A stretch of 15,844 bases of DNA from an uncultured Clostridia bacterium (GCA_945936265.1 CAMETB010000018.1:1-15844); one strand, 5' to 3'; shown: positions 7,681 to 14,099, numbered from the stretch's first letter. Program-made: numbers and translations. The notes: generated by a model from the sequence alone, not told the origin.

Positions 7681-9249
7681 ATGAGTACTGTCGCCAAGGA
7701 AGTACAGGTAATCAAAGCGACAAAGACGGGCGAAAAAGCGGAAAAAATCAGAGTGGCGGCGTATTGCAGAGTCAGTACCGACAAAGATGATCAACTCAAC
7801 TCATTTTTTGCTCAAATGAGATATTACACAGACTTTGTTCGCAGTAACGACAAAATGGTTCTTGTGGACATTTATGCGGACGAGGGTATTACGGGAACGG
7901 AGCTTGAAAAGCGTGATGAAATGAAACGCTTGATACGTGACTGCAAGCACAAGAAGATAGATCGTGTGCTTGTAAAAAGCGTAACGAGATTTGCGCGAAA
8001 TTCGCTTGAATGTATCGAAACGATTCGTCTTATGAAATCTTGCGGTGTATCAGTTCTTTTTGAGAATGACCGCATTGATACGGAGAAGATGAATTCCGAG
8101 TTGATGCTATATATCAAGAGTGCATTTGCACAGAGCGAAGCAACGTCAGCTTCCCGAAGAATGTGTACCTCTGTGAGAATGAAAATGGAGGATGGAACTT
8201 ATTACAATATAGCTCATCCGTTCGGATATGAATGGAAAGAGTTTGATTTGGTTATTGTTCCGAAAGAAGCTGAAATAGTCAGGAAAATATATTCGCTGTA
8301 TTTGCAGGGAGCAAGTATAAATTCGATTATCAAGAAACTGAAATCGGAAGATACTCCGGATAAAATTTGGAGTCATAACGCAATAAAATATATTCTTACA
8401 AACGAGAGATATATCGGTGATACTTTATGGCAAAAAAGTTATACTCCTAATATTCTGCCTTTACGTCAGAAATCGAATTATGGACAGTTACCTAAATACT
8501 ATTGCGAGGACACACATGAAGCGATTATTTCCAAAGAGGACTTTTATGCTGTAAAAAGGCTGATGCAAGAAAGAAAAGAAAGATTTTATAGTACGAATAA
8601 GCGAGAAAAAAAGTTCTATAACAAGAAAATAAAATGCAGATGCTGTAATTGGTTTTACCGAACGAGGGAAATTCAAAACGGATATGTTTGGTCTTGCGCA
8701 AAAAAAGGGATTTCCTTTGAAAAATGTCTGTCAAGATCGTATACGGATAATGTACTGAATAATGCTTTTATGAAATTGTATAATATCTTAAAGCATCACA
8801 AGAAAGAGTTGCTTGACGAAACAATATCGCAGTTACAGGCATTAAAAACAAAGGTAAACAGTGGTAACAACGCTATTTTAGAAATAGATGAAGAGATTGC
8901 CACTCTCGGAAAACAGAACAATCTGTATGGACAGATGTTTGCTAACGGGGTACTTGATGAGGTGACATACTATGAAAAGTCAGGAATGATCAAGGGAAGG
9001 ATAACTGATTTACGTAGTCGCCGGCAATTAATAATAAAGGGTGACGATGATGAATCTTGTCTTGAAGAACTCCGTGAGTTAAGAAGAATTATTGATGAAA
9101 GCCCCGATTACCTTACAGAAATGGACAAAGATCTTTTCTCGAAAATTGTAAAATTGATTTATGCGGAAGAAGATGGATCGTTGAGTTTTATACTGAAAGG
9201 CGATATTGAGTTCAGGGTAAATATAGCGGAGGAAAACAATGGCGAATAG
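7681..9249 (+). CDS. Large serine recombinase, catalytic (first of three)
   Basis: This is a site-specific DNA recombinase that would cut and rejoin att sites through a phosphoserine link, integrating or excising the element. I chose ATG 7681 (522 residues) over ATG 7675 because AAGGAGG at 7667-7673 is 7 bases from 7681 but only 1 base from 7675. The order is a resolvase domain with catalytic Ser32 in AYCRVSTD, YADEGITGT at 65-73, and KSVTRFAR with Arg103 and Arg106; the long helix AFAQSEATSASRRM; a recombinase domain about 175-295; a zinc ribbon with Cys319, Cys321/322, Cys339 and Cys349; then a coiled-coil stretch. All catalytic residues look intact. Its last 11 bases overlap the next gene. 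It is probably one partner in a multi-recombinase complex with the two downstream products. Confidence 0.93.
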   Translation: MSTVAKEVQVIKATKTGEKAEKIRVAAYCRVSTDKDDQLNSFFAQMRYYTDFVRSNDKMVLVDIYADEGITGTELEKRDEMKRLIRDCKHKKIDRVLVKSVTRFARNSLECIETIRLMKSCGVSVLFENDRIDTEKMNSELMLYIKSAFAQSEATSASRRMCTSVRMKMEDGTYYNIAHPFGYEWKEFDLVIVPKEAEIVRKIYSLYLQGASINSIIKKLKSEDTPDKIWSHNAIKYILTNERYIGDTLWQKSYTPNILPLRQKSNYGQLPKYYCEDTHEAIISKEDFYAVKRLMQERKERFYSTNKREKKFYNKKIKCRCCNWFYRTREIQNGYVWSCAKKGISFEKCLSRSYTDNVLNNAFMKLYNILKHHKKELLDETISQLQALKTKVNSGNNAILEIDEEIATLGKQNNLYGQMFANGVLDEVTYYEKSGMIKGRITDLRSRRQLIIKGDDDESCLEELRELRRIIDESPDYLTEMDKDLFSKIVKLIYAEEDGSLSFILKGDIEFRVNIAEENNGE

Positions 9250-10165
9250 GTTTATAACGTATGGATACTGCCTTGATAAGGGACAGCTGATTGTTTCTGA
9301 CAACGAGGCAAAAGTGGTAAGATATATTTTTAATCAATATGCGGACGGGATCTCGCTACGCACCCTTGTTGAAAAGTTGAATGAAGATAAGGTGGAATAT
9401 TCCGAAGGAAAATGTGAATGGAACAAGAGAAGAATTTCAAGGATATTGCAAAATGAAAAATATATCGGAGCGGATAACCATCCGGCAATAATTTCAAGCG
9501 AAATTTTTCAAAAAGCCAATCAACTGATAATATTAAAAGGATATAAAAAGAAACCTTGTGCTCCTGAGATCGAATATTTGAAAAAAATAGTATATTGCGG
9601 ACAGTGCGGAAAACTTTTGCATAGAAGATCCATGTGGGATACGCGAGAGAAATGGATATGCCATTCGGACTGTAAATGTAAAAGATACATAGCCGATGAA
9701 GATATTATAGCGGCGGTCTTAAATGCAATTGAGAAGATAAAAGAAAATCCGCTAATATTAAGTCGTGATGAAGAAGAAACCCCTTATTTTCGCACCAATG
9801 AGATTATGCGCTATACCAATGAAATATCTCGTATAACAAATTCGTTGAATCCAAGTTTTAATACGGGTAAAAAACTTATTTTTGAGTGCGTTAATCTTAA
9901 ATTTCAGGCTTGTCGTGAGAAAAAAGGACTTGCTTATACGGATAGAGTGTTGCAGCTTACCAAAGAACAAGATATCGACAATAAGATAGAGTCGGACTAT
10001 CTCGAAAAGGCTGTTTCAAAAATTGTTGTTGACGCAGACGGAACGATAACTATTAGGTTTATAAACGGAAGCGAGATAAAAGATAGGGAGGAAAACAATG
10101 CCGGCACAAGCGAAAAGAATCGTAACAAAAATAGACGCCAATCCGTTACTTGCAAAGCAAAATGA
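9239..10165 (+). CDS. Serine-recombinase-like protein lacking the catalytic domain (second of three)
   Basis: The protein has 308 residues and starts directly in a recombinase (DNA-binding) domain: FITYGYCLDKGQLIVSDNEA through QNEKYIGADNHPAIIS at about 4-98. A zinc ribbon follows with Cys120, Cys123, Cys141 and Cys145/147, then a shorter helical part and the VDADGTITIRFING end typical of this family. No resolvase domain, YxRVS serine motif or RFxR motif exists in it or in its frame upstream. It is not an assembly break: GGAGG at 9228-9232 is 6 bases before ATG 9239, and the ORF is intact. By domain content it can bind att DNA but cannot cut it, so an accessory or directionality role is plausible (inference). 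It overlaps the upstream gene by 11 bases and the downstream gene by 68 bases, and is more A+T-rich than the conjugation genes. Confidence 0.85.
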   Translation: MANRFITYGYCLDKGQLIVSDNEAKVVRYIFNQYADGISLRTLVEKLNEDKVEYSEGKCEWNKRRISRILQNEKYIGADNHPAIISSEIFQKANQLIILKGYKKKPCAPEIEYLKKIVYCGQCGKLLHRRSMWDTREKWICHSDCKCKRYIADEDIIAAVLNAIEKIKENPLILSRDEEETPYFRTNEIMRYTNEISRITNSLNPSFNTGKKLIFECVNLKFQACREKKGLAYTDRVLQLTKEQDIDNKIESDYLEKAVSKIVVDADGTITIRFINGSEIKDREENNAGTSEKNRNKNRRQSVTCKAK

Positions 10166-11726
10166 TGAAAACGGACTTTTGCGCGTTGCGGCTTATTGCA
10201 GAGTTTCCACCGACAGCGAGGATCAACTTGAAAGTTATAAAGCACAGGTTGCCTATTATACCGATGCAATAGCGAAAAATCCAAAATGGCGCTTCGTCGA
10301 TATTTATGCCGACGAGGGTATAACCGGAACTATGGCGACGAAGAGAACAAACTTTATGCGAATGATGCGCGACTGTGAAAAGGGAAAAATTGACCTGATA
10401 CTTACAAAATCTGTAGCGCGTTTCGCAAGAAATACTGTTGACAGTCTGAAATACGTCAGAAAACTCAAAGCGAAAGGGATTGGCGTATATTTTGAAGAAC
10501 AAGCCCTTGACTCATTGAAAACTGAGAATGAAATGGCAATCGGTCTGTATAGCGTTCTTGCGCAAGCCGAAAGCGAAAATATCAGCGCAAATGTGCGTTG
10601 GGGTATTCAGCAACGTATGAAGTCGGGAACTTTTAAGTTCCGATATAATCTGCTCGGTTATCGTAAAGGAGAGAACGGTGATCCTGAAATTGTTGAGGGA
10701 GAAGCGCAGCATATCCGTAAAATCTATGAAATGTATTTAGACGGAAATAGTCTTGACCAAATTAAAGCGGAACTTGAGAGCAACGGAGTTGAAACGAAAA
10801 CAGGGAGCAAAACATGGAATAAAGCTATCATTCAAAGTATTCTTACTAATGAGCGTTATTGCGGAGATTTATTGATGCAAAAGACCTTCACTGAGAACTG
10901 TATAACGAAAAAGGTGAAGAAGAATCGTGGCGAAATGCCGAAGTATCTTGTGAAAGATAATCATCCCGCAATAATCGATCGCGTAACGTTCAAAAGAGTA
11001 CAAATGGAAATGGCTCGGCGGAGTAGTGTAAGAAAGACGTCTGATAAGAGCATTACCGAACAAGGAAAATATAGCGGTAAGTTTGCACTGACAGACATAC
11101 TCATATGCGGAGAGTGCGGAAGTCCGTACCGTAGAAAGACATATAGCCGCAATGGGAAAAACAAACGAGTATGGCGTTGTTTGAATCGCTTGGAGCACGG
11201 AACAGAGTTTTGCTACGATTCGATAACTATTGATGATGAAGCATTGAAACAAGCGATATGCAGAGGTATCAATAAGGCGATTACGGATAGACAAGATGTT
11301 ATGAGTCTGATTTTATCAAATCTTTCTTACGCCGTAACGGGACAGGATGATACGTTGGAAATGTATGCAATCGAGAAACAAATAGCATCGCTCAATAAAA
11401 TAATGGATGAAACAATGGAACTTGCAACGAACTCAACAGGCGATGGAAAGCGCTTTATGGAGGAAATAAAATCGTTGAGTGAGCAAATAGTTGTTTTAAG
11501 AGAACAACTTGAAGCTGTCCAAGGGCGATTGAAATCTAATGAACGAGTAAGTGAGGAGATTGAGAACATTAAAAATTACTTATCATCAGACAATGCTGAC
11601 TTTACGGAATACAATGATACTATGGTAAGGCGTTTGGTGGAATACATCAGAGTGATGAAAGACAAAACGATAATCATCGTTTTGAAAGGCGGCTTACAAA
11701 TCGAAGAAAAACTTGAACAGATATAA
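10098..11726 (+). CDS. Large serine recombinase, catalytic (third of three)
   Basis: The protein has 542 residues and a complete architecture: resolvase domain with Ser37 in AYCRVSTD, YADEGITGT at 70-78, KSVARFAR with Arg108 and Arg111; the connecting helix AQAESENISANVRWG; recombinase domain about 183-300; zinc ribbon Cys337, Cys340, Cys361 and Cys372; a long coiled coil about 418-500 that in such integrases controls synapsis; and a short C-terminal strand unit (IIIVLKGGLQ). It resembles the first recombinase through the catalytic part but is clearly diverged from it. The start lies inside the middle gene with GGGAGG at 10086-10091, 6 bases before ATG. A terminator follows 10 bases after the stop. 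Expected role: integration and excision of the ICE, alone or with the first recombinase. Confidence 0.93.
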   Translation: MPAQAKRIVTKIDANPLLAKQNDENGLLRVAAYCRVSTDSEDQLESYKAQVAYYTDAIAKNPKWRFVDIYADEGITGTMATKRTNFMRMMRDCEKGKIDLILTKSVARFARNTVDSLKYVRKLKAKGIGVYFEEQALDSLKTENEMAIGLYSVLAQAESENISANVRWGIQQRMKSGTFKFRYNLLGYRKGENGDPEIVEGEAQHIRKIYEMYLDGNSLDQIKAELESNGVETKTGSKTWNKAIIQSILTNERYCGDLLMQKTFTENCITKKVKKNRGEMPKYLVKDNHPAIIDRVTFKRVQMEMARRSSVRKTSDKSITEQGKYSGKFALTDILICGECGSPYRRKTYSRNGKNKRVWRCLNRLEHGTEFCYDSITIDDEALKQAICRGINKAITDRQDVMSLILSNLSYAVTGQDDTLEMYAIEKQIASLNKIMDETMELATNSTGDGKRFMEEIKSLSEQIVVLREQLEAVQGRLKSNERVSEEIENIKNYLSSDNADFTEYNDTMVRRLVEYIRVMKDKTIIIVLKGGLQIEEKLEQI

Positions 11727-11735
11727 TATGAGAAT

Positions 11736-11760
11736 AAGCCCGGATATACTCCGGGTTTTT
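11736..11760 (+). terminator. Rho-independent terminator of the recombinase operon
   Basis: The stem CCCGGA (11739-11744) with TCCGGG (11750-11755) is extended by a G-T and A-T pairs at the base. The loop is TATAC and a run of T follows. It lies 10 bases after the recombinase stop. Confidence 0.85.
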
Positions 11761-11761
11761 C

Positions 11762-11790
11762 TTGCGCTTTTTATAAAAATGTAGTATAAT
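11762..11790 (+). promoter_or_regulatory. Promoter-like box just before the first 29-bp repeat
   Basis: TTGCGC (11762-11767), a 17-base spacer and a perfect TATAAT (11785-11790). A start point near 11797 would place the 29-bp repeat at the 5' end of the transcript, with a terminator-like hairpin 40 bases further on. The -35 box is weak. Confidence 0.45.
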
Positions 11791-11802
11791 GACAGTATCG
11801 TA

Positions 11803-11831
11803 GGTGTAGCTTTTTCGTATGTTAAAGACAA
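11803..11831. repeat. 29-bp direct repeat, copy 1 (possible attachment half-site)
   Basis: The 29 bases beginning GGTGTAGCTTTTTCG and ending GTTAAAGACAA are identical to 12814-12842, 1011 bp away. Copy 1 lies just after the ICE recombinase operon. Its segment 11809-11819 is an inverted match to 11850-11860 (TACGAAAAGGT), so copy 1 has two arms about a centre near 11834. Copy 2 keeps only the left arm. Confidence 0.9.
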
Positions 11832-11834
11832 AAT

Positions 11835-11878
11835 AAAAAGTCGACATTTTACGAAAAGGTAAGTGTCGGCTTTTTAAT
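11835..11878 (+). terminator. Terminator-like hairpin after repeat copy 1
   Basis: The arms 11835-11849 and 11861-11875 pair over 15 positions (two G-T pairs) and end in CTTTTTAATAA. The 11-base loop is exactly 11850-11860, which is complementary to 11809-11819 in the repeat. The segment could therefore form either this hairpin or an alternative one, or partly both as a pseudoknot. Confidence 0.65.
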
Positions 11879-11890
11879 AATATCAGAGTA

Positions 11891-11899
11891 TGTTATGAT
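11891..11899 (+). promoter_or_regulatory. Extended -10 promoter for the AbiEi-like gene
   Basis: TGTTATGAT contains the TGn extension and a TATGAT -10 box. It lies about 33 bases before the TTG start at 11933. There is no good -35 box at 17 bases, which extended -10 promoters tolerate. Confidence 0.5.
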
Positions 11900-11932
11900 G
11901 AAATAGAATTAGAAAATAATGGAGGTAAATTT

Positions 11933-12562
11933 TTGAGTTTTACGAAACAGATAAGAGAATACAGCATAAAGAACCCCAATACAATATTGGATGTTTCAAA
12001 AGTTAAAGATACTGTATTTTCAGAGATTCCATATAAGACTTTGTTGAAAATATTAAATAGATTGGAGATTGAGGGGGTGTTGTCGCCTGTATCAAAAGGC
12101 GTTTATTATGTTGGTGACAAAGTTGTTGATGAAGAATTGATAGTAACTGAATACGTCGAAAACGGAAAAGGGATGTTTGTCGGATATCAGTTGTTTAACG
12201 ACATCGGAATTTCAACATACCAAGATGAAAAAACCGAAATATACACGAACAATATACAGTCAAATCAGAAAAATATCGGGAAATATAATTTGAAATATGT
12301 AGATATAGTTTTTGAAGATAATATTATAGATTTAATCTCGTTGTTAGAAATAATTGATGCAGGGTATTCAATAAAAGAATGCGATTTTATTTCTTATAAA
12401 AAAGCATTGGACGTGTTATCTCATTCGTATTCAGATAAATATTTTCAAAGAGTAGTAAAAACTATACGATATAAGTTTTCAACAATTAAGACGTTAAGTG
12501 GGTTATTGGAACAAAACGGCATAATTAATAACTGCTTTGAAATTTATAGTTCCATTAAGTAA
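11933..12562 (+). CDS. AbiEi/DUF6088-like antitoxin-type regulator without visible toxin
   Basis: The protein has 209 residues. The N-terminus (about 1-65) is a winged-helix-like unit in which helices YKTLLKILNRLEIEGVL lead to the wing SKGVYYVGDK. This is the signature of DUF6088/AbiEi-type proteins, the DNA-binding antitoxins of type IV toxin-antitoxin abortive-infection modules. The middle has the expected GYQLFNDIGISTYQ motif, and the C-terminal half is a helical, lysine- and isoleucine-rich unit. The start is TTG with GGAGGT at 11921-11926, 6 bases upstream; no better start exists. AbiEi normally precedes an AbiEii nucleotidyltransferase toxin. Here no ORF of that size follows before 13156, so the gene is alone. 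It is clearly more A+T-rich than its neighbours, which fits separate transfer, and sits between the two 29-bp repeats. Family call by motif, moderate certainty. Confidence 0.65.
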   Translation: MSFTKQIREYSIKNPNTILDVSKVKDTVFSEIPYKTLLKILNRLEIEGVLSPVSKGVYYVGDKVVDEELIVTEYVENGKGMFVGYQLFNDIGISTYQDEKTEIYTNNIQSNQKNIGKYNLKYVDIVFEDNIIDLISLLEIIDAGYSIKECDFISYKKALDVLSHSYSDKYFQRVVKTIRYKFSTIKTLSGLLEQNGIINNCFEIYSSIK

Positions 12563-12622
12563 TAACAAATCAGATATACTTGATACATTGTGTAAAAATA
12601 ATGAGTTAAGGGATGCTAGATT

Positions 12623-12633
12623 TGTGATATAAT
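12623..12633 (+). promoter_or_regulatory. Orphan extended -10 box, copy 1
   Basis: TGTGATATAAT holds the full extended -10 consensus (TGaTATAAT). The same 11 bases recur at 12739-12749. No ORF with a ribosome binding site follows, so any transcript would be non-coding or a relic. Confidence 0.4.
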
Positions 12634-12738
12634 AAAAAACAAGTGAGCAGCTTTTTTGAGAAAAGTACCATTACTCGGTGTCTTTGTCATTCGGTTTCCT
12701 ATAATCGTTGTTAGAATGAGGTCGTTGCATGTCGTAAA

Positions 12739-12749
12739 TGTGATATAAT
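12739..12749 (+). promoter_or_regulatory. Orphan extended -10 box, copy 2
   Basis: This is a second TGTGATATAAT, 116 bp after the first. AAAGGAG follows at 12766-12772, but no start codon stands at the right distance. It looks like the promoter and leader of a gene cut off shortly before its start, or the start of a non-coding RNA running through repeat copy 2 to the hairpin at 12846-12872. Confidence 0.4.
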
Positions 12750-12774
12750 CGTCGTGGAATTCGTATAAAGGAGT

Positions 12775-12804
12775 CTGACACAGTAAACTTTTGGATTGTA
12801 AAAT
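12775..12804 (+). promoter_or_regulatory. Promoter-like box before repeat copy 2
   Basis: CTGACA (12775-12780), an 18-base spacer and TAAAAT (12799-12804). As at copy 1, the predicted start point falls a few bases before the 29-bp repeat. Confidence 0.35.
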
Positions 12805-12813
12805 CATAATAAC

Positions 12814-12842
12814 GGTGTAGCTTTTTCGTATGTTAAAGACAA
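12814..12842. repeat. 29-bp direct repeat, copy 2
   Basis: It is identical over 29 bases to 11803-11831. After the identity the two copies diverge, here into a chromosome-like terminator hairpin, as expected if the identity ends at a recombination core. Confidence 0.9.
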
Positions 12843-12845
12843 TAT

Positions 12846-12872
12846 GAAAGGGAGGCTTCACGCCTCCCTTTC
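12846..12872. terminator. Strong symmetric hairpin (bidirectional terminator-like)
   Basis: An 11-bp perfect stem GAAAGGGAGGC / GCCTCCCTTTC with a 5-base loop TTCAC. Flanking A/T runs are short on both sides, so it could end transcripts from either strand, most naturally a minus-strand transcript coming from 12900. Confidence 0.65.
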
Positions 12873-12960
12873 GTATTGCATGTAATTGGAGGGGAGTCGA
12901 ACAAGCACGTGGCACCCCCAAAACTCGCACGCTCGTTTCGGGGAACCCCTACGCGTTAAG

Positions 12961-12985
12961 AAAACAACTCGGGGAGTTGTTTTTA
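12961..12985 (+). terminator. Rho-independent terminator-like hairpin
   Basis: The stem AAAACAACTC / GAGTTGTTTT is 10 bp with a GGG loop, followed by further T. It is A-run on one side and T-run on the other, so it could act on both strands. No gene precedes it on the + strand within the stretch. Confidence 0.6.
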
Positions 12986-12997
12986 GCGATGACCGAA

Positions 12998-13049
12998 GAT
13001 TTTTGCAAGGCACAAAGAAAAAGCACGCACAAATTGCCTTGCAAAAATC
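12998..13049. repeat. 15-bp perfect inverted repeat with 22-base spacer
   Basis: GATTTTTGCAAGGCA (12998-13012) and TGCCTTGCAAAAATC (13035-13049) are perfect reverse complements. There is no T-run suited to termination on the + strand and no adjacent ORF, so the role is unknown. Confidence 0.85.
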
Positions 13050-13101
13050 AAGAGCGAACTACCCAAACTTTTAATCTCCAAAAAACTGTTCAGATACACC
13101 T

Positions 13102-13130
13102 GTTGACAAAGTTTGTTCTCTATGCTAAAA
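13102..13130 (+). promoter_or_regulatory. Strong extended -10 promoter of the LRR gene
   Basis: TTGACA (13102-13107), a 17-base spacer, TAAAAT (13125-13130) with TGc directly before it (extended -10). The start point falls about 20 bases before the ATG at 13156; the leader is short and the ribosome binding site (GGGTGG near 13143) is weak. Confidence 0.8.
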
Positions 13131-13155
13131 TATAGATATATAGGGTGGTGGTAAA

Positions 13156-14055
13156 ATGTGCGATTGGAAAACTCCCGATGACTACAAAGGGGAAGAGTTA
13201 AATTATCATTGTAATTATGAAATCAGACAGGATGTCAGATGCACTCAAAAATTTCTTGATTTGGGGTTTTTGAAAAATTCTCGTTGGGATATTTATGCCG
13301 AATATAAGACGCTTTGTAAGAATTGCCCGCATTTCACAGAAGACGTAGGAATATATTTCGGCAACGGACATTATACTGATAATTTTCAAAATAAAGATAC
13401 GATTTGGTGCGTCGGAAAAATATCAGACCAAAGCGAGCTAATACAGTTAGTATCAAATATTCCGCAAACCGTCAAAGCAATTTTTATTGATGATATTCGT
13501 ACTGACAACCTTTTTGCTTTGGAAAAATTTGAATCATTGGAGTGCGTCGTTATCGGCTACTGCCCAAAACTGACTCATTTTTGGGACTTTTCTCACACTC
13601 CGCATTTTAAGGTGTTGGAATATATGGCAAGCCCGCGCTTGACCGATATTTCCGAAATTGGCACTGCGGAAAGCTTGGAATACTTCGGAATAAACACCTC
13701 GATATCAAAAGAAAGTTTGAATTATATTGATTCATTTTATCCTTTGACCAAATTAAAAAACCTCAAAGAACTATCCTTGAACGCAACGATGTGCTCTGAC
13801 AACAATATAGACAATTTGATAAATATCCCTAATCTTCGCAAGCTGTGGATATCTCCGCATACATTTTCGACAGAAGATTTTGCAAAATTTGAAGTATTGA
13901 AATTCAAAATTTACGATGAATACGGGATTTATCAAAACGGTAAAGATTATGTTCGTCCGCTTGGTAAAGGCGCAAGATCATTTCGCTCCGAAGAATCAAA
14001 GGATAAATTCAAAAAAATCTATCTTGAAAAGATGTTAAAATACAAAGAGCATTAG
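13156..14055 (+). CDS. Leucine-rich-repeat-like protein of unknown function
   Basis: The protein has 299 residues with no signal peptide or membrane helix, so it is probably cytoplasmic. The N-terminal part is cysteine-containing, with Cys19, Cys29 and the pair LCKNC (54-57), perhaps a small metal site. From about residue 105 to 235 there are irregular leucine-rich repeats: LFALEKFESLECVVIGYCPKL, then FKVLEYMASPRLTDIS, SLEYFGINTS, LKNLKELSLN and IPNLRKLWIS. The C-terminus is basic and helical (KDKFKKIYLEKMLKYK). LRR proteins of this type usually bind other proteins; I recognise no specific family. It stands alone between its own promoter and its own terminator, beyond the presumed end of the mobile element, so it may be chromosomal or an earlier accretion. 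Start chosen as the only ATG near the promoter. Confidence 0.7.
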   Translation: MCDWKTPDDYKGEELNYHCNYEIRQDVRCTQKFLDLGFLKNSRWDIYAEYKTLCKNCPHFTEDVGIYFGNGHYTDNFQNKDTIWCVGKISDQSELIQLVSNIPQTVKAIFIDDIRTDNLFALEKFESLECVVIGYCPKLTHFWDFSHTPHFKVLEYMASPRLTDISEIGTAESLEYFGINTSISKESLNYIDSFYPLTKLKNLKELSLNATMCSDNNIDNLINIPNLRKLWISPHTFSTEDFAKFEVLKFKIYDEYGIYQNGKDYVRPLGKGARSFRSEESKDKFKKIYLEKMLKYKEH

Positions 14056-14073
14056 ACTAATAGCGACAATGCC

Positions 14074-14099
14074 AAAGGACACCGTCGTGTGTCCTTTTT
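14074..14099 (+). terminator. Rho-independent terminator of the LRR gene
   Basis: A perfect 9-bp stem AAAGGACAC / GTGTCCTTT with loop CGTCGT and a run of five T, 19 bases after the stop codon. Confidence 0.88.

Larger units (their letters stand above)
1..11831 (+). mobile_element. Right-hand part of an integrative and conjugative element
   Basis: The segment combines type IV secretion genes (VirB6-like membrane protein, VirB4 ATPase, pilin-like tailed surface protein), a TnpV-family protein and a serine-recombinase cassette, which together define an ICE of the kind common in Clostridia. The left end, relaxase and coupling protein are not in the window. The right limit is inferred. The recombinase operon ends with a terminator at 11736-11760, and a 29-bp sequence starting 43 bases further on recurs at 12814-12842, so the end probably lies near 11831. 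The conjugation genes are visibly more G+C-rich than the recombinase genes, suggesting that the integration module and the transfer module have different histories. Confidence 0.75.
12873..13101. other. Non-coding, hairpin-rich stretch with a tRNA T-arm-like motif on the minus strand
   Basis: No credible gene lies here; an open frame at 12886-13074 has no ribosome binding site. On the minus strand 12894-12902 reads GTTCGACTC followed by CCCTCC, as in the T-arm and 3' end of a tRNA or tmRNA. The expected pairing arm is missing and no cloverleaf could be folded. A short palindrome GGGGAACCCC follows near 12940, and two strong stems lie further on. The stretch may be a relic of an RNA gene used as an insertion target, or an unrecognised structured RNA. 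Confidence 0.35.

Noticed and set aside
7681..11726. Three recombinase frames as one or two genes broken by frameshifts
   Set aside because: Each has its own start and ribosome binding site. The first and third are complete, and the middle one has no resolvase sequence in its upstream frame.
12894..12902. tRNA or tmRNA gene on the minus strand
   Set aside because: Only the T-loop-like motif and CCCTCC fit; the T-stem partner and acceptor strand are absent.
12886..13074. Open frame of 62 residues on the + strand
   Set aside because: No ribosome binding site, odd composition, and it runs across two strong hairpins.
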